Source: Microbacterium proteolyticum (GTDB lineage Bacteria > Actinomycetota > Actinomycetes > Actinomycetales > Microbacteriaceae). Taken from it: a stretch of DNA of 64,000 nucleotides. The notes beneath the pieces were generated by a model, which worked only from the letters and a program-made list of their open reading frames with translations, was not told where the DNA came from and searched no databases. The stretch spans positions 1,302,001 through 1,366,000 of the forward strand of contig NZ_JACHXY010000001.1 in NCBI RefSeq assembly GCF_014192415.1. Direction: 5' to 3'. Each line of letters starts with the position of its first letter. Position 1 is the stretch's first letter. A program made the translations under genes and the position numbers. Shown one piece after another: positions 45,261 to 55,270 of the stretch.

Positions 45261-46407
45261 CGCCGGCCTCCGTGATGCGGCCGGCGTCGACTCGAACCAC
45301 ATGCGCCCGGAGGGCGTCGGGCACGTCATCTTCGACGGCGGCGGTGACGATGACCTGCTCGTAGCCGTCCGCGAGTTCGGCGAGGCGGGTTCGGCGGCCG
45401 GCGTCGAGCTCGGCGAACACGTCGTCGAGGATGAGCACCGGATCCCCCAGCCTCGACTCTGCGCGGAGGAGTTCTGCGGATGCCAACCGCAACGCCAAGG
45501 CGACCGACCACGACTCTCCGTGCGAGGCGTATCCCCTCACGGGGAGGCCGCGCACCTGCAGGACGAGATCGTCGCGATGGGGACCGACCAGCGTGAGCCC
45601 GCGCTCGAGCTCCGCGGAGCGCCGGGCGACCAAGGCCGCACGGAACTGCTCGGCGAGAGGCCCCGACGTGCGGTCCGCGGACGCAGGGCTCCCCTCCTCG
45701 GGGTCCCCCCCGCCCACCGACAGCGCCCACGACAAGCGCGGTTCGTGATCGGCGCCCGCGATCGCGGCGTAGGAGTGGGCGATGGGTTCGGAGAGATCGG
45801 ATGCCAAAGCCAGACGCGCCTCGATCACCTCCGAGCCGAGGGTGATGAGTTTGTCGTCCCACACATCCAGCGTGCTGAGCGCGTCGCCGCGCAGCCCTCG
45901 CGCCCTGGCGGACTTCAGAAGTGCGCTGCGCTGACGCAGGACGCGGTCGTAGTCCCCGAGCACCGCCGCCATGCGCGGCGTGCGCTGCACGATCAGCTGG
46001 TCGGCGAAGCGTCGACGAGCCGACGGATCGCCGCGGACGATCTGGAGGTCTTCGGGAGCGAACAGAACGACCTGCGCGTAACGCGGGAGTTCGGAGGTGC
46101 GGACATTCACGCCGTTGACCCGGGCCTTGTTCGCCCCCTGCCGATTGAGCTGCAGCTCGAGCAGGACCGTGCGCTCACCGTGGGCGAGCCGTGCGCGAAC
46201 GATCGCGGCATCCGTCCCGTCGCGCACGAGCGGAGCATCATTGGAAACCCGGTGCGAGCCGAGGGTGGCCAGGTAGGCGACGGCTTCGACGAGGTTGGTC
46301 TTGCCTTGACCGTTGCGACCGATGAAGACGTTCGCGCCGGGGGAGAGCGAGACATCGGCTTCCGCGTAATTGCGGAAGTCCTTCAGTCCGAGCTGCTCCA
46401 CGATCAC
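45253..46407 (-). CDS. recF: RecF recombination/repair ATPase
   Basis: 384 aa with Walker A GRNGQGKTN (30-38), ABC-like signature near PVRGYASHGESWSVALALRLA, and Walker B PVLILDDVFAELD. RecF helps load RecA at stalled forks together with RecO and RecR. Part of the dnaN-recF-DUF721-gyrB series. Confidence 0.97.
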   Translation of the reverse strand: MIVEQLGLKDFRNYAEADVSLSPGANVFIGRNGQGKTNLVEAVAYLATLGSHRVSNDAPLVRDGTDAAIVRARLAHGERTVLLELQLNRQGANKARVNGVNVRTSELPRYAQVVLFAPEDLQIVRGDPSARRRFADQLIVQRTPRMAAVLGDYDRVLRQRSALLKSARARGLRGDALSTLDVWDDKLITLGSEVIEARLALASDLSEPIAHSYAAIAGADHEPRLSWALSVGGGDPEEGSPASADRTSGPLAEQFRAALVARRSAELERGLTLVGPHRDDLVLQVRGLPVRGYASHGESWSVALALRLASAELLRAESRLGDPVLILDDVFAELDAGRRTRLAELADGYEQVIVTAAVEDDVPDALRAHVVRVDAGRITEAGDE

Positions 46408-46454
46408 CGGGTCAGACTACCCGCCCCCTCCGACACGGCTTGGGCGCGCCTGGC

Positions 46455-47606
46455 TCAGCGCAGCAGCAGGTTGGGCTGCAGCAGGTACTTGAACGAGCCC
46501 TCGCCGCCCTTGTCGATCGACGTCTGGGGGGTGACCAGAACCGGGCTGAGCTTGTTGGCGTTGTCGCTCGAAGTGAACGTGATGCGGGCGAACTCGCTTC
46601 GCACCGCGCCGAGCGACTCGAGGAGGTACTGCGGGTTGAGCCCCAGGGTGACTTCGTCGCCCACGAGCGTCGCGTCCACGGACTCGGTCGCCCGCGCCTG
46701 CTCGGTGCCGGACGCATCCATGGAGACGCCATCGGGGCCGAATGTGAACCGCAACGGCGCCGACCGATCGAGCACGAGCGCGACGCGGCGGACCGCCTCA
46801 GCGAGATCGGCGGTGTTCACGACGCTGTGGTGCTCGGTCTGGGCCGGGAAAAGTCGACGAACAGGCGGGAAGTTGCCCTTGATGAGCAGCGACGTCACCG
46901 TCTTGTTTCCCGCCGAGAAGGCGATGATCTCGCGGTCGCCGGAGCCCGAGAAGGCGATCGAGATGTCGCCGCCGTGTGCGAAGGTCTTGCCGACCTCCTG
47001 CAGGGTGCGCGCGGGCACCAGGGCCGACGTCGGCTCATCGGATGCCGCGGCACCGCCGTCCCACGGAATTTCACGAAGGGCCACGCGGTAGCGGTCGGTG
47101 GCGACGAGGCTGAGCTGCGTACCGGTGACCTCGAGCTGCACACCGGTGAGCACCGGGGTCACGTCGTCGCGCGAAGCCGCGAAGGCGACCTGGGCGATGG
47201 CCGTGGCGAACTCGTCGGCGGGGACGAGGCCCGACTCCCCGGAGACCTCGGGGATCGCGGGGTATTCCTGGACCGGCATGGAGGCGAGGGTGAATCGTGC
47301 CGAGCCGCAGGTGAGCAGGATCCCTCCGTCGTCGTCGACGGTGATCTGGATCGGAGCGTTCGGGAGACGGCTCGCAATGTCGCTGAGCAGGCGGCCGTGG
47401 ACGAGGATCGTGCCCGGTTCGTCGACGGTGGCCTCGATCGTCGTGCGTGCGGAGGCTTCGTAGTCGAACGCGGCGAGGGTGAGGCCCTGCTCGCCGGCTT
47501 CGATGAGCACACCGGCCAGGATCGGCTGCGGATTGCGCTGCGGCAGGAGCTTGACCACGAACGAGACGGCTTCGCTGAACACATCGCGATTGACGTGGAA
47601 CTTCAC
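46455..47606 (-). CDS. dnaN: DNA polymerase III beta clamp
   Basis: 383-aa sliding clamp with three repeated domains; starts VKFHVNRDVFSEAVSFVVK (GTG with AAGGGAG upstream) and ends with the typical LLQPNLLLR variant of the C-terminal peptide-binding pocket edge. First gene after oriC in the leftward direction. Confidence 0.97.
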   Translation of the reverse strand: MKFHVNRDVFSEAVSFVVKLLPQRNPQPILAGVLIEAGEQGLTLAAFDYEASARTTIEATVDEPGTILVHGRLLSDIASRLPNAPIQITVDDDGGILLTCGSARFTLASMPVQEYPAIPEVSGESGLVPADEFATAIAQVAFAASRDDVTPVLTGVQLEVTGTQLSLVATDRYRVALREIPWDGGAAASDEPTSALVPARTLQEVGKTFAHGGDISIAFSGSGDREIIAFSAGNKTVTSLLIKGNFPPVRRLFPAQTEHHSVVNTADLAEAVRRVALVLDRSAPLRFTFGPDGVSMDASGTEQARATESVDATLVGDEVTLGLNPQYLLESLGAVRSEFARITFTSSDNANKLSPVLVTPQTSIDKGGEGSFKYLLQPNLLLR

Positions 47607-48000
47607 GGGTGCTCCCTTGACGGCGGGTATGGCTTTCCCATGCTAGTGCCCCCTCTGCGACGGGCATGCCGAGCTCTGCCGCGACGGCAAGGTCATCGAA
47701 TCTGCCTTAACCAAGAGATGGAGTCTTCATCTTGTTAACCGCTGTGGACTCTGTGGATAACTCCCGACACGCTTGTTAACAGCAGGGGAAGAGGGGTCTC
47801 GGCCTTGTGGACGGAGTGCGGAGAGCCTGTGCTGTTAACAGTGGTGGGGTCATCGGGCGAGGGGTGCCCATCCACAGGGTTAAGGCAATCGTGCACACGT
47901 CATCCGCAGGAAAGTCGAGTTATCCACAGGTTTTCCACACTGTGAAGAACCTTGGGCGAAACGCCACTCCTCCGGGCTTGTAGGCCTGATCAGCGGGCGA
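47607..48000. other. oriC: Chromosome replication origin (oriC), dnaA-dnaN intergenic region
   Basis: About 400 bp, clearly AT-richer than its surroundings (27 of 60 G+C at 47701-47760). Perfect DnaA boxes: TGTGGATAA at 47752-47760 and TTATCCACA at 47920-47928. Near-matches: TTTTCCACA 47931-47939 (one mismatch) and CCATCCACA 47868-47876 (two). Three GTTAAC motifs (47734, 47775, 47834) and an inverted repeat GCCTTAACC (47704-47712) / GGTTAAGGC (47878-47886) frame the core. The dnaA-dnaN gap is the classic actinobacterial origin location. The exact unwinding element is not resolved. Confidence 0.9.
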
Positions 48001-48044
48001 AAAAGACGGAGGGGTCCGATCCACGATCGTGGACGGACCCCTCC
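48001..48044 (-). terminator. Rho-independent terminator of dnaA
   Basis: Stem GGAGGGGTCCG (48008-48018) / CGGACCCCTCC (48034-48044), enclosing a second perfect palindrome CCACGATCGTGG (48021-48032). On the minus strand it starts 14 nt after the dnaA stop and ends in GTCTTTTTCG. It separates dnaA transcription from oriC. Confidence 0.9.
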
Positions 48045-48057
48045 GGGAGAATGGCAC

Positions 48058-49485
48058 TCAGCGCATGCGACCGAGCTGGCTCGTGATCTCCGAGACCTGG
48101 TTGAAGATCGACCTGCGTTCCTTCATCAGGTCGCTGATCTTCTTGTAGGCGTACATGACCGTCGTGTGATCTCGGTTGCCGAAGAGCTGCCCGATCTTCG
48201 GTAGCGAGAGGCTCGTGCGCTCACGGCAGAGATACATGGCGATCTGGCGCGCCGTTGCGACCGCCTGCGAGCGGCTGGAACCGTAGAGGTCGTCGACCGA
48301 CAGCTTGAAGTACTGTGCCGTCGCCGTGATGATGTCGGTCGGTGAGATGACGTTGGCGTCGTCCTGGTCGATGATGTCGCGCAGAACGGTCTGCGCGAGC
48401 GACATGTCGAGGGTCGACCGGTTGAGGCTGGCGAATGCCGACACCCGGATGAGCGCGCCCTCGAGCTCGCGGATGTTCGACGACACGACCGTCGCGATGT
48501 ACTCGAGCACATCATCGGGGATCAGCAGTCGCTCGCTCTGCGCCTTCTTGCGGAGGATCGCGATACGGGTTTCGAGGTCGGGCGCCTGGACGTCGGTGAT
48601 CAGACCCCACTCGAAGCGGCTGCGCATGCGGTCTTCGAAACCCGTCAGCTGCTTCGGCGGCAGATCACTGGTGATCACGACCTGCTTGTCGTGATCGTGC
48701 AGGGTGTTGAAGGTGTGGAAGAAGGCTTCCTGGGTCTCGGCGCGGCCCTGCAGGAACTGGATGTCGTCGATCAGGAGGATGTCCACGTCGCGATAGCGCG
48801 CCTGGAATGCCGAGCCGCGGTTGTTCGCGATCGAGTTGATGAAGTCGTTGGTGAACTCCTCGCTCGAGACGTACCGCACGCGGATGCCGGCGTACATGCT
48901 CGCGGCGTAGTCGCCGATGGCGTGGAGGAGGTGTGTCTTGCCGAGACCGGAGTCGCCGTAGATGAACAACGGGTTGTACGCCTTGGCCGGTGCTTCGGCC
49001 ACAGCCACAGCCGCCGCATGGGCGAAACGGTTGGACTGGCCGATGACGAAGTTGTCGAAGGTGTACTTGGGGTTCAGGCGTGTGTCGTTGCGCGACGCGG
49101 GAACGATCGGCTCCGGGGCCTGGTCGATGACGTTCGAGTGCACGGCGATCGTCGGCGAGGATGCACTGCGATCGCCGCCCGCCGAGCCGCCGGCGCGGTG
49201 GGACTCGACGATGTCAGGGTTGACCACGACACGGAACGTCCCGACATCGGGGTCGCTGCCCTGCACCTGGGCGAGAGCCTCGAGGATGGGCGCGCGCATG
49301 CGCTTGTTGAACTGTGCTGCGGTGAGGTCGTTGGGGACGTCGAGGTAGAGCGTGCCGCCCATGACGCCCTGCGGAACGGCCAGATTGAGGAAGCCGTGCA
49401 GCTGCGGTGTGACGCGGTCGTCGGTGAGAAGATGGTCCAGCACGGCTGACCAGACGGGGACATCCGGTACTTCGTGCAGAGACAT
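48058..49485 (-). CDS. dnaA: Replication initiator DnaA
   Basis: 475 aa: N-terminal domain I (about 1-95), a short linker, AAA+ domain with Walker [10 protein letters not shown] (177-185), Walker [11 protein letters not shown], and the C-terminal DNA-binding domain IV with the DnaA signature [15 protein letters not shown]. The start at 49485 is supported by GGAGGGG upstream; the longer frame from 49632 crosses DnaA boxes and is not coding. Probably autoregulated through the DnaA boxes at 49537 and 49624. Confidence 0.98.
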   Translation of the reverse strand: MSLHEVPDVPVWSAVLDHLLTDDRVTPQLHGFLNLAVPQGVMGGTLYLDVPNDLTAAQFNKRMRAPILEALAQVQGSDPDVGTFRVVVNPDIVESHRAGGSAGGDRSASSPTIAVHSNVIDQAPEPIVPASRNDTRLNPKYTFDNFVIGQSNRFAHAAAVAVAEAPAKAYNPLFIYGDSGLGKTHLLHAIGDYAASMYAGIRVRYVSSEEFTNDFINSIANNRGSAFQARYRDVDILLIDDIQFLQGRAETQEAFFHTFNTLHDHDKQVVITSDLPPKQLTGFEDRMRSRFEWGLITDVQAPDLETRIAILRKKAQSERLLIPDDVLEYIATVVSSNIRELEGALIRVSAFASLNRSTLDMSLAQTVLRDIIDQDDANVISPTDIITATAQYFKLSVDDLYGSSRSQAVATARQIAMYLCRERTSLSLPKIGQLFGNRDHTTVMYAYKKISDLMKERRSIFNQVSEITSQLGRMR

Positions 49486-49779
49486 ATCCCCTCCGGGATC
49501 TAGACGCGACGGGCGATCGACGAGTCGCGCCGAACCTGTGGATAACTTCCGGGGCCACGCTAGTTCGCGGCTCTCGCGGAGCAAAATCCACTGTAGGACC
49601 CGGCCGCGTGTCTTTGCCACGCTTGTGGACAACGCCTGGGGATAATGGGCGGTCGTCTTCTCGGTTTGAGTTAACGGTCCTCACGACGTAGCCTTAGTCG
49701 GTTGACTTATGCCTATAAGGCAGTCCCGACCCCGTCCCCGGCAGAAGAGCATCGGGCGACACCACCTCCGGAGTGACCC
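49486..49779. promoter_or_regulatory. dnaA-rpmH divergent promoter region with DnaA boxes
   Basis: 294 bp. DnaA boxes: TGTGGATAA at 49537-49545 (perfect) and TGTGGACAA at 49624-49632 (TTGTCCACA, the variant favoured in high-GC actinobacteria). A GTTAAC like those of oriC lies at 49670-49675, next to a candidate rpmH promoter TTGAGT (49666-49671) - 17 bp - TAGCCT (49689-49694). DnaA autoregulation of dnaA is likely. Confidence 0.6.
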
Positions 49780-49917
49780 ATGAGCAAGCGCACCTTCCAG
49801 CCCAACAACCGTCGCCGCGCCAAGAAGCACGGCTTCCGTGCCCGCATGCGCACGCGTGCCGGCCGCGGCATCCTCTCGGCGCGTCGCGCCAAGGGCCGTA
49901 CCGAGCTCTCGGCCTGA
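49780..49917 (+). CDS. rpmH: 50S ribosomal protein L34
   Basis: 45 aa, too short for most ORF lists: [20 protein letters not shown] at the start and a basic C-terminal half, exactly the L34 pattern. CCGGAG lies upstream. Divergent from dnaA and followed 8 bp later by rnpA, the universal arrangement. Confidence 0.98.
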   Translation: MSKRTFQPNNRRRAKKHGFRARMRTRAGRGILSARRAKGRTELSA

Positions 49918-49925
49918 CAGACCCG

Positions 49926-50264
49926 GTGCTCGCGAAGCCGAACCGACTCACCCGCGGATCGGACTACAAAGCCACAGTCCGACGGGGTTCTCGTTGTGCC
50001 GGAGCGCACACCGTGACGTACGTCGGAGCCTCGGCTGAGACCGATGCACCGCGTTTCGGCTTCATCGTGAGCCGTCAGGTCGGCTCAGCCGTCACGCGCA
50101 ACACCATTCGCCGCCGCCTCAAAGCGGTGTGCGCCGAGGCGCTCCCGTCCATCCGCGGGGGCGCCTCGATCGTCATCCGCGTTCTCCCCTCGGCGGCGGC
50201 GACCGACTATGCGACGCTCCGGGCCGACGTCGTGCGGTGCCTGGAACGGAAAGCGTCGGCATGA
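49926..50264 (+). CDS. rnpA: Ribonuclease P protein component
   Basis: 112 aa; RNase P protein signature around GFIVSRQVGSAVTRNTIRRRLKAV (G to V, about residues 45-68) with the RNR-like basic helix. It assists the RNase P RNA in maturing tRNA 5' ends. GTG start 8 bp after rpmH; the longer frame from 49773 overlaps rpmH and is rejected. Overlaps yidD by 4 bp. Confidence 0.96.
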   Translation: MLAKPNRLTRGSDYKATVRRGSRCAGAHTVTYVGASAETDAPRFGFIVSRQVGSAVTRNTIRRRLKAVCAEALPSIRGGASIVIRVLPSAAATDYATLRADVVRCLERKASA

Positions 50265-50617
50265 GCGCCTCGACCCTTCCCACATCTGCCACGGGCTCCG
50301 GCCGGCTCACCGCCGGGGCAGCCCTGGCATCCGTTCCGCTCCTCCCCCGGAACGCCGGTCTCGCCCTGTTGCACGCGTACCGGTCGACGATCTCGCACGT
50401 CTACGGCGACGTGTGCAAGTACTACCCCTCGTGCTCCGCCTATTCGGTGGGCGCCGTGCAGCAGCACGGACTCGTGAAGGGCGTTGCGTTCACCGCCGCC
50501 CGTCTCGCACGGTGTCATCCCTGGGCTCAGGGTGGCATCGACGACGTCCGTCCTCACCGGGCCTTCCGTCACGAACTCACTCGGCACGGATTCGTCGTGC
50601 CCGCCCGAAAGGACTGA
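50261..50617 (+). CDS. yidD: Membrane protein insertion efficiency factor YidD
   Basis: 118 aa with the YidD core YGDVCKYYPSCSAYSVGAVQQHG and RCHPW, containing the conserved Cys residues. Has an N-terminal extension of about 35 residues. ATGA overlap with rnpA and 2 bp before yidC: coupled to its functional partner. Confidence 0.95.
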   Translation: MSASTLPTSATGSGRLTAGAALASVPLLPRNAGLALLHAYRSTISHVYGDVCKYYPSCSAYSVGAVQQHGLVKGVAFTAARLARCHPWAQGGIDDVRPHRAFRHELTRHGFVVPARKD

Positions 50618-50619
50618 TC

Positions 50620-51693
50620 GTGCAATTCGATCTCATTGGGACCATCCTCTGGCCGCTGAAATGGGCGGTCGAGCTCGTGCTGGTGGGGTGGCACTCGCTC
50701 TTCACGGCGATGGGAATGCCCCCGGCGGCGGGTTTGACGTGGGTGCTTTCGATCGTGGGCCTCGTCCTCATCGTCCGTGCCGCCCTGATCCCGCTCTTCG
50801 TGAAGCAGATCAAGAGCCAGCGCAAGATGATGGAGATCGCGCCCGAGCTTCGCAAGGTCCAGGAGAAGTACCGGGGCAAGCGCGACCAGCTCTCTCGCGA
50901 GGCCATGAGCCGCGAGACCATGGCTCTCTACAAGAAGCACGGCACCACGCCGGTGTCGAGCTGCCTGCCGCTGCTCGTGCAGATGCCGATCTTCTTCGCG
51001 CTCTTCAGCGTGCTGAACGACGTGTCGAAGCACGCCAACAGCAACCAGGGTGGAGTGGGACTGCTGACGCCGGAGCTCACGCGCGAGTTCTACGACGCCC
51101 GCCTGTTCGACGTGGCATCCATGCATGTCAACCTCGTCACGGCCTGGGGCCAGCCCGACGGTCAGGTCACCGTCGTCATCTTGCTGGCGCTGGTCGTGCT
51201 CATGATCGCCTCGCAGTTCTTCACGCAGCTGCAGATCATCTCGAAGAACCTGTCGCCGGAGGCCAAGACCGGTCAGGCGTACCAGATGCAGAAGATCATG
51301 CTGTACATCCTGCCGCTGGCCTTCATCTTCTCGGGTGTCTTCTTCCCGCTCGGCGTCGTCATCTACTGGTTCGTCAGCAACCTGTGGACGATGGTGCAGC
51401 AGTTCATCGTCATCCGCGAGATGCCGACTCCCGGTTCCGACGCGGCGAAGGCGCGCGAAGAGCGCCTCGCGCGCAAGGGCAAGGCCATCGACGCGGCCGG
51501 GAAGGTCGTGCCGATGGAGAAGTACCAGGCCGAACAGCAGCGTCTGCTCGACGAGGCCGAGCGTGCACGCGCTGCGGCTCCGAAGCGCCAGCAGCCCGTG
51601 GGGAAGCAGCGCGCCAAGAAGCAACAGTCCACCAAGAACACCGGTGCTGCGGGCGGAGCCGCCGGCGGTTCTGGATCCGCACCCGCTTCCTGA
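50620..51693 (+). CDS. yidC: Membrane protein insertase YidC
   Basis: 357 aa, GTG start with AAAGGA upstream. Five membrane helices as in Gram-positive YidC/Oxa1 (GWHSLFTAMGM, VRAALIPLFVKQIKSQRKM with the hydrophilic-groove Arg, VLLLVQMPIFFALF-like and MLYILPLAFIFSGVFFPLGVV segments). A long basic C-terminal tail rich in Lys, Ala and Gln (about residues 290-357) could bind ribosomes. Confidence 0.96.
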   Translation: MQFDLIGTILWPLKWAVELVLVGWHSLFTAMGMPPAAGLTWVLSIVGLVLIVRAALIPLFVKQIKSQRKMMEIAPELRKVQEKYRGKRDQLSREAMSRETMALYKKHGTTPVSSCLPLLVQMPIFFALFSVLNDVSKHANSNQGGVGLLTPELTREFYDARLFDVASMHVNLVTAWGQPDGQVTVVILLALVVLMIASQFFTQLQIISKNLSPEAKTGQAYQMQKIMLYILPLAFIFSGVFFPLGVVIYWFVSNLWTMVQQFIVIREMPTPGSDAAKAREERLARKGKAIDAAGKVVPMEKYQAEQQRLLDEAERARAAAPKRQQPVGKQRAKKQQSTKNTGAAGGAAGGSGSAPAS

Positions 51694-51705
51694 CCTCCGG
51701 AGATC

Positions 51706-52212
51706 ATGATGACGACGTCCGATCAGATTGCCCCCGAGCAGACCGCCGCCACCGAAGAGCAACTCGAGCAGGAAGGCGATATCGCCGCTGACTACCTCGA
51801 GGGTCTGCTCGACATCGCCGACATCGACGGAGACCTCGCCATGGATGTGCGCGCCGGTCGCGCGTACGTGTCGGTCGAGGCCGACGACGCTGATTCGCTG
51901 TCGAGCATTGCGCACCCCGATACTGTGCAGGCACTGCAGGAGCTCACTCGCCTCGCTGTCCAGAACGCGACGGGCCGGTTCTCGCGACTCATCCTCGACA
52001 TCGGAGGATCACGCGACGCCCGTCAGCGTCAGCTCGAGATGCTCGTCGACCGCGCCATCGAGCGTCTCGTCGAGGGGGCGTCGCAGGCCTCTCTGCCGGC
52101 GATGTCGAGCTACGAGCGCAAGCTCGTGCACGACATCGCTGCCGACCGGGGCTACGATTCCGAGTCGTTCGGCGAGGGTGCGGACAGGCACACCGTCCTG
52201 CGCCGGGGCTGA
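51706..52212 (+). CDS. jag: KhpB/Jag RNA-binding protein (KH and R3H)
   Basis: 168 aa: acidic N-terminal region, a KH-like domain (about 30-105) and the R3H domain with LPAMSSYERKLVHDIAADRG and the following R-x3-H-like arrangement (ADRHTVLRRG at the end). Binds RNA; in firmicutes linked to cell division and small RNAs. Two adjacent ATG codons (51706, 51709). Confidence 0.93.
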   Translation: MMTTSDQIAPEQTAATEEQLEQEGDIAADYLEGLLDIADIDGDLAMDVRAGRAYVSVEADDADSLSSIAHPDTVQALQELTRLAVQNATGRFSRLILDIGGSRDARQRQLEMLVDRAIERLVEGASQASLPAMSSYERKLVHDIAADRGYDSESFGEGADRHTVLRRG

Positions 52213-52219
52213 ACCGCGG

Positions 52220-52849
52220 ATGCCGGAACAGCTGGAGGCAGAGCCCGTCGCAGCCGCGGACCTCTTCGGTGACCGTATCGATGCCGCGCGCAGGTTCGCC
52301 GCGAATCTGGCTGCGCACGGCGAGGAACGCGGATTGATCGGTCCGCTGGAGGTGCCGCGCCTGTGGACGCGTCACATCCTGAACAGTGTGATCGCTGCTC
52401 CCTTCTTCGATGGGGCTGCCGTCGACGTCGGATCGGGAGCGGGGCTGCCTGGGCTGGTGTTGGCCATCGCGCGACCCGACGTGGAGTGGACGCTCATTGA
52501 GCCGATGGAGCGCCGGACCGCGTGGTTGTCTGAGCAGGTCGCCGATCTCGAACTCGACAACGTCAGCGTCGAGCGCATGCGCGGTGAGGAGTGGGCGCGT
52601 GGGCGCGTCTTCGACATGGCGACGGCGCGGGCGGTCAGCGCGCTACGCACTCTTCTCCCATATACCGCTCCCCTCGTGCGTCCCGGCGGCCGCCTTGTGT
52701 TTCTCAAGGGCGCGAACGTCGGGCGCGAGATCGAGGCCGCGGCCAAACAGATCAGACAGTACGGGCTGCAAGACGTGGCTGTGGAGATCGTCGGAGAGGG
52801 TGTCTTGGAAGAGCCCACGCGGGTGTTCCTGGCGACCCTCGGACGCTGA
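52220..52849 (+). CDS. rsmG: 16S rRNA (guanine-527-N7)-methyltransferase RsmG
   Basis: 209 aa. SAM-binding motif VDVGSGAGLPGLVLAIA and the RsmG-typical LIEPMERRTAWL and ATARAVSAL. N-terminal helix DAARRFAANLAAHGEERG fits the family. Methylates G527 of 16S rRNA. Last recognisable gene before the parS region. Confidence 0.96.
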   Translation: MPEQLEAEPVAAADLFGDRIDAARRFAANLAAHGEERGLIGPLEVPRLWTRHILNSVIAAPFFDGAAVDVGSGAGLPGLVLAIARPDVEWTLIEPMERRTAWLSEQVADLELDNVSVERMRGEEWARGRVFDMATARAVSALRTLLPYTAPLVRPGGRLVFLKGANVGREIEAAAKQIRQYGLQDVAVEIVGEGVLEEPTRVFLATLGR

Positions 52850-53212
52850 GTCCGGGCATGTAAACATGTGAAAGCTTACGTGAGTCTCTCGCTGTACTGA
52901 CGTCGAGTTCCCGTCGATACTGCCCGGCGGGTGGGTCACCGGCCGCGGGCACTCTTGCTCTCTGCGGGGTTCGCGTCAGGGGTGCGCTTCGACGCTCCCC
53001 TGCGTTGCGTGTCATGACGCGGTTCGCGGATGCCGACGAGCTACTCATGTCGTGCTCTCTCGTCACACGATAGAGCATGCGGGAGGTGCCTGAGAGCGGC
53101 GGGACGGGCATCGACGGGCTGGTCAGGGCTGTAGCGCTTGGTGCCGCTGGTCCGGCATTGGGTCGCGCGTCGATCGGGTGGGGTCACTCTCATGAGCTGC
53201 GTATTCACACAA

Positions 53213-53228
53213 CGTTTCACGTGAAACA
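53213..53228. promoter_or_regulatory. parS: parS site 1 (CGTTTCACGTGAAACA)
   Basis: One mismatch (first base) to the universal 16-bp ParB-binding palindrome TGTTTCACGTGAAACA. First of seven sites, 364 bp after rsmG. Confidence 0.9.
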
Positions 53229-54360
53229 TTCCTCCAGTTGCGTTCTGCGCGACTTCGGCGGTCGGAGAGAGGTAGTTGCACGCTCTGTGCATTCATTCCC
53301 GTCGCGTTCGAGCACGGCTTACGGGCGACGTCCCGGGGCGGAGGTCTCTTGTCGCTTCCGCATCTTCCACGATGTCCGAACCCCACCGTCGTCATGACGC
53401 GGCCCGAGCGGCGTCGAGCTCGCAATCTGAATCGCGACGGCGACGATCGGTCTACGGCTCAGTTCGGTTCACTGTCTGTTGCCTCGCTCGACGGTGGGCG
53501 TGGGGGCACGAGTCCGCGTCGTCTGAGGCGGACTCGACGGGCGAGGTGAGGAAAGCAATCGGCGCCCGGGGTATCGAGCCCTGACACCTGGTCGAGCGCT
53601 GTCGTGCGCCGCAGTGGTCGAGCACGGTTGTGCCGCGGGGGATCTCACACAGGAGTGTCTTTGAGCCTGACCCGCTTGTGTGCCCGATGCCGTTGAACGC
53701 ACAGCGCGCGGGGACGTCGAGACGTCGTGCGCCGGGTCTAGGACTATGGTGTTCGAAGATTTCGGACGGCTCGCATGCGAAGGGTTGAGCGGGAGGAGCG
53801 AGGCCCATGAATGGCCCTCGTGGGTGGGAGCCCCCCCGCGCTGCGCAACGTGGTTCCCCATCAGCCTGTTCTCGTACCGGGATACAGGCCGAGCGCGTGC
53901 GGATGCATGCGGAGCAACATGTGGGGTGTGGATCTGGCAGTAGGGAGGGGATGTGGAGTCCGGCACCCCGGCGATGGTGCGGAAGAGATCAGCGTGGCTA
54001 TCCCCCGCGTGTGTAGGCCACTTCGGCGGAGGACATCGTGGGTGGCCACCCGAGGGCGAACCGATGTGGCTTCGCTGGCAGGAAGCGCCCACCGTGGCCG
54101 ATTTGGTCGATTCCTTGGGGTTCGGCGGAGAAACAATGCTCCCGCGCGTGACAGCGGCGGAGAGGGGTCACGCCGTGTGGGCGTTCGTATAGCGACAGCG
54201 AACATTCTTCCCTGGGTAACAACGCAGCGGAGCTGTCGGAGCGTTTGCGGCTCAGTGCTCTTGGGGCCACGCTGCGGTTCCTTCGCCGAGGAGTACGAGC
54301 CATCGACTTCGGGGCGTCGTGTCGGCCCTGCCTCAGAGGTCGTTACGTGCGAACCGTCAC

Positions 54361-54376
54361 CGTTTCACGTGAAACA
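54361..54376. promoter_or_regulatory. parS: parS site 2 (CGTTTCACGTGAAACA)
   Basis: Same single first-base variant as site 1. 1148 bp from site 1, the largest spacing in the cluster. Confidence 0.9.
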
Positions 54377-54958
54377 TTGTGAACTGCTCCGAGCACGCAG
54401 GGTCGAAGGGGCAACCAGATCCCGAAGGGCGTGATGCACCCGGGACGATGCTCGGATCCTGCCAACTCCCCAGGCCGGCACGATTGAGACCACCGACGGT
54501 GATGTGTGGCTTCAGATCGTGTTGTCTTGATGGTCAACTGTGGAAACGTCTCGCGAGGTAGATGGCACGGATATGCGACACAACGCACGCCAAATGTTGG
54601 CTGATTTCATCTGGTTCGCGTGGTGGACGCGCACCAATCAACACTCTGCGATCTAGAGGTAGGCGCACCGTTCGAGGCCTCCGGGCCTATGGATTGCTCC
54701 TGCGGCTCCGGTCCGCGTACGCCTAACGATCGTGGGAGATGTCCCCCGCCAGTGGTGCCGGGATCAGATTGTGGCGAGTCACGACGGGGGCGAGTGGAGC
54801 TCGTCGTCACAGTCTCTGGGCGGTTCTGGTATCGCAGTTGGGCACGTGCCAGTTCCCGCCGCGTGATCGACAATTCAGCGAATCTACGTGACGCACACCG
54901 ACTGATGGACTGGCGTAGCCGCTCATGAAGATGAGGGTCATCTTGGGAGCGCCCCGCA

Positions 54959-54974
54959 TGTTTCACGTGAAACA
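54959..54974. promoter_or_regulatory. parS: parS site 3 (perfect)
   Basis: Perfect TGTTTCACGTGAAACA, extended to an 18-bp palindrome by flanking A and T (CATG...CATG context). Confidence 0.95.
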
Positions 54975-55254
54975 TGATGCTCGGGGAGATGGGTGTGGAA
55001 TCGACCGTGCACATGCCGAGCTGTGCACGTCAGGTCTGTCTCAGCCCACGGTGTACGGTTGCAGGTCGCGCGACCCACGGCAGGGCGGTCTGCAGTAGAG
55101 CATGTCTTTGCGCCGCGCGAACGACGACCTGCAGGTGGATGCTCCCGATGTCTTGGGCCTCAGGGATGGGGGCAGCGGTGCGACGTCCCCAGCATCCGCG
55201 ACGTTCATCGCCGTCTACCCACCCCACTGTTGGCAAGTTGAGCTGCAAGAACGG

Positions 55255-55270
55255 TGTTTCACGTGAAACA
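55255..55270. promoter_or_regulatory. parS: parS site 4 (perfect)
   Basis: Perfect 16-bp parS, 296 bp after site 3. Confidence 0.95.

Noticed and set aside
52858..52880. Degenerate parS-like sequence after rsmG (ACATGTGAAAGC)
   Set aside because: Only about 9 of 16 bases match; no better than chance flanking CATGTG.
53561..53600. tRNA-like T-arm (GGTATCGAGCCC)
   Set aside because: No acceptor, D-arm or anticodon stem can be built around it.
53953..54192. Possible 79-aa gene (GTG start, ends AERGHAVWAFV) in the parS region
   Set aside because: AGGGAGGGG stands too close to the start, third-codon GC is only about 70% (about 57 of 79 codons by hand), and several rare codons occur. It may be a remnant but is not supported as a gene.
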